Shown here in pieces: positions 1-6,450 of a stretch of 6,450 nucleotides of DNA (position 1 is the stretch's first letter; every line of letters begins with the position of its first letter). The DNA lies in assembly GCA_025464915.1 (NCBI GenBank), contig JAODNF010000418.1, positions 1-6,450 of the forward strand. The letters run 5' to 3'. A model generated the notes under the pieces. It made no database searches, was not told where the DNA came from, and saw only the letters and a program-made list of their open reading frames with translations. The DNA is from Frankiales bacterium. Its GTDB lineage: Bacteria > Actinomycetota > Actinomycetes > Mycobacteriales > SCTD01. The translations under genes and the position numbers were made by a program.

Positions 1-191
1 CGGCGGACTCCCCGGAGCGCTCCCCGGGCGAGGGGCCTCCGGGCGGCCCGGCCAGCCGGTCGCGGCGGGACGGTCCGGGCTCGTGGGGGCAGTGGGCTGC
101 GGACGCGTCGGCTCGCCCGTCCCGGCGGGCCGGGAACCGTCCTGACGGTCCTCCGACTCGGCCTCGGGCCGGGACGGCTCGACGGGTCCGG

Positions 192-195
<4 letters not shown>
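1..195 (-). CDS. N-terminal part of Pro-rich protein downstream of gyrA (probable DUF3566 family), runs off window
   Basis: An open frame starts at ATG (195-193) and continues without a stop to the window edge, giving 65 visible residues. It begins MTGPVEPSRPE and is low-complexity: 17 of 65 residues are Pro, with many Gly, Ser, Arg and acidic residues, so it is probably disordered and cytoplasmic. The ATG overlaps the gyrA stop codon as ATGA, which suggests translational coupling to gyrA. A GGAG (201-198) lies only 2 bases upstream, too close to be an ideal ribosome binding site. In Actinobacteria the gene directly after gyrA normally encodes a DUF3566 protein: a long Pro/Ser-rich N-terminal tail followed by a membrane domain of unknown function. 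What I see is only the tail, so the family call rests on position and composition. The membrane part would lie outside the window. I am fairly sure the reading frame is real and less sure of the family. Confidence 0.66.
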
Positions 196-2798
<2,603 letters not shown>

Positions 2799-2804
2799 TG
2801 ACGG

Positions 2805-2810
2805 CCTTTC
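2805..2810 (-). promoter_or_regulatory. gyrA ribosome binding site
   Basis: GAAAGG on the minus strand lies six bases before the GTG at 2798-2796. It supports this GTG as the gyrA start and the short N-terminal extension MTEVLPPPPP. Confidence 0.6.
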
Positions 2811-2832
2811 TTCTGTCGTTCCCCTTCCGGCC

Positions 2833-2846
2833 GTTCCACGTGGAAC
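2833..2846. promoter_or_regulatory. parS: parS-like ParB binding site, copy 1 (gyrA-proximal)
   Basis: GTTCCACGTGGAAC is a perfect 14-bp palindrome. It fits the bacterial parS consensus (GTTTCACGTGAAAC, with C:G allowed at the fourth pair), which ParB binds to nucleate the partition complex and load SMC near the origin. It lies in the gyrB-gyrA spacer, in an origin-proximal gene cluster where parS sites are expected. Copy 2 is identical and starts 44 bases away. The palindrome has no loop room and no T tract, so it does not look like a transcription terminator. Confidence 0.85.
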
Positions 2847-2876
2847 AGCCTGACGGGAACTACGCGGGTCTCATCC

Positions 2877-2890
2877 GTTCCACGTGGAAC
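2877..2890. promoter_or_regulatory. parS: parS-like ParB binding site, copy 2 (overlaps gyrB stop)
   Basis: This is the same 14-bp palindrome, GTTCCACGTGGAAC, as at 2833. Identity between the copies extends two bases on one side (CC before the site on the plus strand). Its last base, 2890, is also the final G of the gyrB stop codon TAG (2892-2890), so the site begins immediately at the end of gyrB. Two exact copies within 60 bases make a chance origin very unlikely. ParB binding here is inferred from the consensus match, not shown. Confidence 0.85.
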
Positions 2891-4869
2891 TAGATGTCGA
2901 GGAAGCGGACGTCCTTGGCGTTGCGGGTGATGAAGGACCGGCGGGACTCGACGTCCTCCCCCATCAGGATGCTGAAGAGCTCGTCGGCACGGGCGGCGTC
3001 GTCCACGGTCACCTGGAGCAGCACGCGCTTCTCGCGGTCCATCGTGGTGTCCTTCAGCTCGACCGCGTTCATCTCACCGAGGCCCGTGAAGCGCTGGATC
3101 GCCTCACCGGTCTTGGGGAGCTTCTTGCCGGCGGCGGTGCCGGCCGAGACCAGCCCATCGCGCTCGGCGTCGCTGTAGGCGTACTGCACCTCTCCACCGT
3201 TCCACTTGATCTTGTACAGCGGCGGCTGCGCGAGGTAGACGTGCCCGGCCTCGACGAGCGGGCGCATGAAGCGGAACAGCAGCGTGAGCAGCAGCGTGCG
3301 GATGTGCTGGCCGTCGACGTCGGCGTCGGCCATCAGCACGACCTTGTGGTAGCGCAGCTTCTCGAGGTCGAAGTCGTCGTGCACGCCGGTGCCGAGAGCG
3401 GTGATCATCGCCTGGACCTCGGTGTTCTGCAGGACCTTGTCGATGCGGGCCTTCTCGACGTTCAGGATCTTGCCGCGGATCGGCAAGATGGCCTGGAACT
3501 TCGGGTTGCGGCCCTGCTTGGCCGAGCCGCCGGCGGAGTCGCCCTCGACGACGAAGACCTCCGACAGCGCGGGGTCGCGGCTCTGGCAGTCGGCCAGCTT
3601 ACCCGGCATGCCGCTGGAGCCCATCAGGCCCTTGCGCCGGGTGAGGTCGCGGGCCTGGCGCGCGGCGATGCGGGCGCGGGCGGCCTGGTTGGCCTTGGTG
3701 ACGACGTCCTTGCCGTCGGTGGGGTTGGCGTCGAGCCAGTCGCGCAGCCGCTCCCCGACCGCCTTCTGCACGAAGCCCTTCGCCTCGGAGTTGCCGAGCT
3801 TGGTCTTGGTCTGGCCCTCGAACTGCGGGTCGCTGATCTTCAGCGAGATGATGGCGGTGAGGCCCTCGCGGATGTCGCTGCCCTCGAGGTTGGCGTCCTT
3901 CTCCTTGAGGTGGCCCTTGGCCCGCGCCCAGTCGTTGACGACGCGGGTGAGCGCGGTGCGGAAGCCCTCCTCGTGGGTGCCGCCCTCGTGCGTGTTGATC
4001 GTGTTGGCGAAGGTGTAGACCGACTCCGCGTAGGCGTCGGTCCACTGCATCGCCACCTCGAGCGACATCTGCTGACCCGGTGCGTCGGGTGCGGTTTCGT
4101 CCTCGAAGGCGATGATCGTGGAGTGAACAGGAGTTCGGCTCACCCCCAGGTGGCGAACGAAGTCGGCCAAACCGTCGGGATAGTGGAATACGACCTCGGC
4201 GACCTCCCCGTCCTCGGTCAGGTCGACCCGCTCGTCCCGCAGCGTGATCGACAGGCCCTTGTTGAGGAAGGCCATCTCCTGCAACCGGCGCTGGATCGTC
4301 TCGCGGGTGTAGGTGGTGGTCTCGGTGAAGATCGTCGGGTCGGCCCAGAAGGTCACCGTGGTGCCGGTGCGGTCGGTCGTTCCCGTGGTCGTGAGGGGCC
4401 CGGCCACGGCCGCGGTGAAGGTCTGCTCGTGGATCTGGCCCTCGCGGTGCACCTCCACCACGAGCTTGGTGGACAGCGCGTTGACCACCGCCGAGCCGAC
4501 ACCGTGCAGGCCGCCGGACACGGCGTAGGCCTGCGAGTCGAACTTCCCGCCGGCGTGCAGCGTGGTGAAGACGACCTGGACGGCAGGCACGCCCTCCTTC
4601 GGGTGCATCCCCACCGGGATGCCGCGGCCGTTGTCGTCGACCCGGACACCGCCGTCGGCCTGCAGCGTCACGGTGATCGTGTCGCAGTAGCCGGCCATCG
4701 CCTCGTCGACCGCGTTGTCGACGATCTCCTGCACCAGGTGGTGCAGACCGCGCTCGCCGGTGGAGCCGATGTACATGCCGGGCCGCTTCCGGACCGCCTC
4801 GAGCCCCTCGAGGACGGTGATCGAGGAGGCGCCGTACTCAGCACCACCGTTCTCCGGTGCGTCCGTCAT
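2890..4869 (-). CDS. gyrB: DNA gyrase subunit B
   Basis: This is the ATPase subunit of DNA gyrase; it dimerises on ATP binding to capture the transported DNA segment and carries the metal-binding TOPRIM domain that works with GyrA. The product is 659 residues, typical of actinobacterial GyrB, which lacks the roughly 170-residue insertion of the 804-residue E. coli protein. The ATPase fold shows the catalytic Glu48 and Asn52 in QEIVDNAVDEA, Asp79 in DDNGRGIP, and the lid GGLHGVG (119-125). Arg142 matches E. coli Arg136, the coumarin contact. The transducer spans about 230-400. TOPRIM holds EGDSAGGSA (442-450) and DADVDG (515-520, with Asp515, 517 and 519), followed by the conserved QPPLYKIK. 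The start ATG (4869-4867) has GGAG five bases upstream and leaves a normal-length N terminus, MTDAPENGGAEYGASSITVLEG. The stop is TAG. It lies 167 bases after the DciA-like gene, probably with its own promoter, and 91 bases before gyrA. Confidence 0.98.
   Translation of the reverse strand: MTDAPENGGAEYGASSITVLEGLEAVRKRPGMYIGSTGERGLHHLVQEIVDNAVDEAMAGYCDTITVTLQADGGVRVDDNGRGIPVGMHPKEGVPAVQVVFTTLHAGGKFDSQAYAVSGGLHGVGSAVVNALSTKLVVEVHREGQIHEQTFTAAVAGPLTTTGTTDRTGTTVTFWADPTIFTETTTYTRETIQRRLQEMAFLNKGLSITLRDERVDLTEDGEVAEVVFHYPDGLADFVRHLGVSRTPVHSTIIAFEDETAPDAPGQQMSLEVAMQWTDAYAESVYTFANTINTHEGGTHEEGFRTALTRVVNDWARAKGHLKEKDANLEGSDIREGLTAIISLKISDPQFEGQTKTKLGNSEAKGFVQKAVGERLRDWLDANPTDGKDVVTKANQAARARIAARQARDLTRRKGLMGSSGMPGKLADCQSRDPALSEVFVVEGDSAGGSAKQGRNPKFQAILPIRGKILNVEKARIDKVLQNTEVQAMITALGTGVHDDFDLEKLRYHKVVLMADADVDGQHIRTLLLTLLFRFMRPLVEAGHVYLAQPPLYKIKWNGGEVQYAYSDAERDGLVSAGTAAGKKLPKTGEAIQRFTGLGEMNAVELKDTTMDREKRVLLQVTVDDAARADELFSILMGEDVESRRSFITRNAKDVRFLDI
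4124..4137. promoter_or_regulatory. LexA/SOS-box-like sequence inside gyrB (weak)
   Basis: TGAACAGGAGTTCG on the plus strand (CGAACTCCTGTTCA on the minus strand) matches nine of ten defined positions of the Gram-positive SOS box CGAAC-N4-GTTCG. It lies deep in the gyrB coding region, far from any gene start, in a patch of codons that end in A or T. A match this close has a real probability of arising by chance in 6 kb, so I treat it as a curiosity and not a site with known function. Confidence 0.15.
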
Positions 4870-4874
4870 CCGTG

Positions 4875-4878
4875 CTCC
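4875..4878 (-). promoter_or_regulatory. gyrB ribosome binding site
   Basis: GGAG on the minus strand is followed by five bases (CACGG) and then the ATG at 4869. It decides the gyrB start, because the gyrB frame stays open far upstream and offers no stop codon as a boundary. Confidence 0.7.
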
Positions 4879-4890
4879 GATCAAGCAGGC

Positions 4891-4911
4891 GGCCGGTCCT
4901 GAGGACCGGCC
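4891..4911 (-). promoter_or_regulatory. Hairpin in the gyrB leader
   Basis: Ten-base arms GGCCGGTCCT and AGGACCGGCC are exact reverse complements around one base; as RNA this is a nine-pair GC-rich stem with a three-base loop. It sits 12 bases before the gyrB Shine-Dalgarno and 10 bases after the candidate -10 element TACACT, so it would lie at or very near the 5' end of the transcript. There is no T tract, which argues against an intrinsic terminator. It could be a transcript-stabilising 5' stem, a translation control element, or a DNA operator. The structure is plain; the role is inference. Confidence 0.6.
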
Positions 4912-4921
4912 TGTTCCGGCG

Positions 4922-4927
4922 AGTGTA
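4922..4927 (-). promoter_or_regulatory. Candidate -10 element of the gyrB promoter
   Basis: TACACT on the minus strand matches the actinobacterial sigma-70-type TANNNT pattern. Transcription would start near 4915, giving a leader of about 45 bases with the hairpin at its 5' end. No good TTGACA-like -35 hexamer lies at the expected 16-18 base spacing, which is common in high-GC promoters but lowers confidence. Confidence 0.4.
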
Positions 4928-4932
4928 CCTGT

Positions 4933-4946
4933 TTCCGCCGACGGAA
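4933..4946. repeat. Short inverted repeat in the gyrB promoter region
   Basis: TTCCG-CCGA-CGGAA gives five-base arms around four bases. It falls between the candidate -10 element and the expected -35 position, where a bound regulator would block RNA polymerase. Arms this short arise often by chance. Confidence 0.3.
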
Positions 4947-4963
4947 GGGCCCCTAGGAGGCCC
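4947..4963. repeat. Inverted repeat GGGCC...GGCCC between the DciA-like gene and gyrB
   Basis: GGGCCCCTAGGAGGCCC has five-base GC arms, extended by further pairs including one G-T, around a CTAGG centre. It directly abuts the inverted repeat at 4933-4946. On the minus strand it could fold as a weak stem, but no T tract follows, so I do not call it a terminator. It may instead be part of the upstream promoter region of gyrB. Confidence 0.3.
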
Positions 4964-4987
4964 TGTGGACGGGCGTGCCGCGCTGAA

Positions 4988-5027
4988 CCCCCCTCATCAG
5001 TGTCCCCCCACGTGAGCGGGGTCCCCC
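4988..5027 (-). other. G-rich stretch after the DciA-like gene
   Basis: The minus strand carries three pure G runs of five, six and six bases (5027-5023, 5009-5004, 4993-4988), with a CCCC run between the first two that can pair with the second (CCCCGC-TCAC-GTGGGG, one G-T pair). It begins ten bases past the stop codon of the DciA-like gene. It may give a short hairpin that slows or ends transcription, but it lacks a T tract. Only three good G runs are present, so a stable four-stranded structure is not well supported. Confidence 0.3.
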
Positions 5028-5036
5028 GCCGCCTTT

Positions 5037-5543
5037 CTAGCCGTAGGTGTCCCGAGGACCGCGACCCTGCACCCGCAGCTTGCCCCTGCGCCAGTCCGGC
5101 TGGGACGGCCCGCGCACCGTGACCTTCGTCGCGATGCTCGGCCCGGCGTGGTCCTGCACCCGCTTCAGCAGCGTCTTCGTCAGCAGCCGGAGCTGGGTCG
5201 CCCACGCCGTCGACTCCGCGATCAGCACCAGCTCCCCGTCCTCCAGCGACACCGGCCGGCAGTGGTCGGCGATCTCCGCGCCGACGACCTTCTCCCAGTT
5301 CGCGAGGACGTCGGCCCTGGTGGTGGTGTCCTCCCAGCCCTTCTCCGCGACCAGCCGCGTGATGGCCTGCCCGAAGCGCATCGGCTCGAGCGAGTCACCG
5401 ACGACCCTCGGCCTGCCCCGCGACGAGCCGGTGCGTCGAGGGCTGGTGCCTCGCGCCTTGCTCGCCGCCTTCGCCTCGGCCAGTGCCTTGCGCACCAGGT
5501 CCGGCCCCTTCAGCTCGTCGCCGGGCTGCGCATCATCGGACAC
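5037..5543 (-). CDS. dciA: DciA-like protein, DUF721 domain (predicted DnaB helicase operator)
   Basis: The 168-residue product has a charged, low-complexity N-terminal part (about 1-50, rich in Lys, Ala, Arg and Ser) and a C-terminal DUF721 domain from about 55 to 145. The domain shows the family marks WEKVVGAEIADHCRPVSL (83-100), the ELVLIAESTAWATQL strand-helix (104-118, Trp114) and a following LLKRV helix. DUF721 proteins of this locus were shown in mycobacteria to be DciA, which works with the replicative helicase DnaB during initiation and replaces DnaC/DnaI-type loaders. The gene sits between recF and gyrB, the usual actinobacterial place. The start is GTG (5543-5541): an in-frame stop lies six bases upstream (5549-5547), and the next in-frame ATG is residue 55, inside the domain. 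GGTGA three bases before the GTG is a weak ribosome binding site, so coupling to recF through the 11-base overlap is likely. The stop is TAG. Confidence 0.9.
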   Translation of the reverse strand: MSDDAQPGDELKGPDLVRKALAEAKAASKARGTSPRRTGSSRGRPRVVGDSLEPMRFGQAITRLVAEKGWEDTTTRADVLANWEKVVGAEIADHCRPVSLEDGELVLIAESTAWATQLRLLTKTLLKRVQDHAGPSIATKVTVRGPSQPDWRRGKLRVQGRGPRDTYG

Positions 5544-6450
5544 GGGTCACCGCCCCGTCGTGCACGTCCCACCGGCCGCCGGCGAGCTGCTCCGGGACGT
5601 CGTCGGGCACCGCGGCGGTGACGAGGACCTGAGCGGCGTCCTGCACGAGGGTGGCCAGTCGCTCGCGACGGCCGGTGTCGAGCTCGGCGAACACGTCGTC
5701 CAGCACGAGCACCGGCTCGCCGTCCAGCTTGAGCAGCTCGTACGACGCGAGCCGCAGCGCCAGTGCCACCGACCAGGACTCCCCGTGCGACGCGTATCCC
5801 TTCACAGGAAGGGATCCCAGGCTCAGCACCAGGTCGTCGCGGTGGGGTCCGACGAGCGAGACGCCGCGCTCCACCTCCTGCGGCCGGACCCGGGCGAGCT
5901 CCGACAGCAGCACCGCGGAGAGCACCTCGCGGTCCCGGCTCTCCGGGAGCGCCTCCCCCAGCGAGGACTTGTAGGTCAGCGCCAGCTCGCAGTTGTTGTT
6001 GGAGGTCGGCCCCTTGCTCACCTCGCGGTAGGCGACATCGGCCAGCGGCAGCAGGTCCTCGACGAGGGCGAGTCGCGCGGCCAGCAGCTCCGAGCCGGAC
6101 TGGGCCAGGTGGGCGTCCCACACGTCCAGCGTCCGCATGTCCCCGCCCCCGGAGCGACGGGCGAGGAAAGCCGTCTTCAGCAGGGCGTTGCGCTGCTTCA
6201 GCACCCGGTCGTAGTCCGACCGCACACCGGCGAGACGGGGCGCGCGCGCGACCAGCAGGTCGTCGAGGAACTTCCGGCGCTCGGAAGGGTCGCCGCGCAC
6301 GAGGCTCAGGTCCTCGGGCGCGAAGAGCACAGTCCGAAGCACTCCCAGCACTTCTCGGGCTCGCGGCACCGGTCCGCGGTTGATGCGCGCGCGGTTCGCC
6401 TTGCCCGGGTTGATCTCCAGCTCGACCAGTGCGGTCCGGTCGTCCCTCTC
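5533..6450 (-). CDS. recF: DNA replication and repair protein RecF, 5' end outside the window
   Basis: RecF is an SMC-like ABC ATPase that binds gapped DNA with RecO and RecR and promotes RecA loading for gap repair and fork restart. The visible 305 residues begin ERDDRTALVELEINPGKANR at the window edge; about 80 N-terminal residues, including the Walker A motif, are missing because the gene continues past 6450. Visible marks are FAPEDL...GDPSERRKFLDDL (near residues 43-64), GPHRDDL (about 201-207), the ABC signature YASHGES (219-225), and Walker B with D-loop PVLVLDDVFAELD (246-258, counted from the first visible residue). The SHGES signature is typical of actinobacterial RecF. The GTG at 6369 is an internal Val codon, not the start. 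The stop TGA (5535-5533) lies inside the next gene, which begins at 5543. By family gene order, dnaN or a neighbour should lie upstream. Confidence 0.96.
   Translation of the reverse strand, partial: ERDDRTALVELEINPGKANRARINRGPVPRAREVLGVLRTVLFAPEDLSLVRGDPSERRKFLDDLLVARAPRLAGVRSDYDRVLKQRNALLKTAFLARRSGGGDMRTLDVWDAHLAQSGSELLAARLALVEDLLPLADVAYREVSKGPTSNNNCELALTYKSSLGEALPESRDREVLSAVLLSELARVRPQEVERGVSLVGPHRDDLVLSLGSLPVKGYASHGESWSVALALRLASYELLKLDGEPVLVLDDVFAELDTGRRERLATLVQDAAQVLVTAAVPDDVPEQLAGGRWDVHDGAVTRVR

Noticed and set aside
2833..2890. The two 14-bp palindromes as transcription terminators of gyrB
   Set aside because: A perfect palindrome with no loop and no following T tract is a poor terminator, and the exact parS match explains both copies better.
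3200..3209. GTTCCACTTG as a parS half site inside gyrB
   Set aside because: Only one half of the palindrome is present and the central CACGTG is broken.
2884..4902. 672-codon plus-strand open frame antisense to gyrB
   Set aside because: It mirrors gyrB in a GC-rich gene where stop codons are rare on every frame. The translation is low-complexity (Val, Asp, Leu, Gly, Arg) with no recognisable domain, while the minus strand is an unmistakable GyrB.
4964..4972. TGTGGACGG (CCGTCCACA on the minus strand) as a DnaA box
   Set aside because: It matches only seven of nine bases of the actinobacterial box TTGTCCACA and is isolated. The origin is expected near dnaA-dnaN, outside this window.
4994..5002. 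CTGATGAG on the minus strand, like the hammerhead ribozyme core
   Set aside because: No stem followed by GAAA lies at the right distance and no partner cleavage strand is visible, so it is a chance match.
5005..5018. CACGTG core as a third parS site
   Set aside because: Outside the six-base core the flanks (CCCC and AGCG) do not fit the parS consensus; it belongs to the G/C-run region.
6239..6248. Alternating GC run (GCGCGCGC) in recF as possible Z-DNA
   Set aside because: It is short, lies inside coding sequence, and is expected at this GC content.

Overview
The window is a GC-rich (roughly 70% by eye) piece of an actinobacterial chromosome from the replication-origin neighbourhood. All real genes lie on the minus strand, so transcription runs from high to low coordinates. 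In transcription order they are recF (5' end cut by the window edge), a DUF721/DciA-like gene, gyrB, gyrA, and the first 65 codons of a Pro-rich protein that sits where actinobacteria usually carry a DUF3566 membrane-protein gene. The order recF-DUF721-gyrB-gyrA-DUF3566 is the classic arrangement downstream of dnaA-dnaN in Actinobacteria. The protein details agree: a compact 659-residue GyrB, a GyrA with a long acidic tail, and the RecF signature YASHGES. The order and base composition place the organism in the class Actinomycetia. I cannot name a genus with confidence.

Layout by region: 1-195, start of the downstream Pro-rich gene, whose ATG overlaps the gyrA stop as ATGA. 192-2798, gyrA. 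2799-2889, a 91-base spacer holding two identical 14-bp palindromes that match the ParB-binding site parS; the second one runs into the gyrB stop codon. 2890-4869, gyrB. 4870-5036, a 167-base spacer with a plausible gyrB promoter (-10 TACACT), a near-perfect leader hairpin, two further inverted repeats and a G-rich stretch. 5037-5543, the DciA-like gene. 5533-6450, recF, overlapping the DciA-like gene by 11 bases.

The genes form a replication and topology module. RecF handles gap repair and restart at stalled forks. The DciA-like protein is the predicted helicase operator for DnaB. GyrB and GyrA make the heterotetrameric gyrase that removes positive supercoils ahead of forks. The parS pair adds chromosome segregation to the same locus. 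No mobile element, CRISPR array, RNA gene or evident foreign island is present. Gene content is ordinary. The non-coding details, mainly the parS pair and the gyrB leader, are the parts worth a second look.
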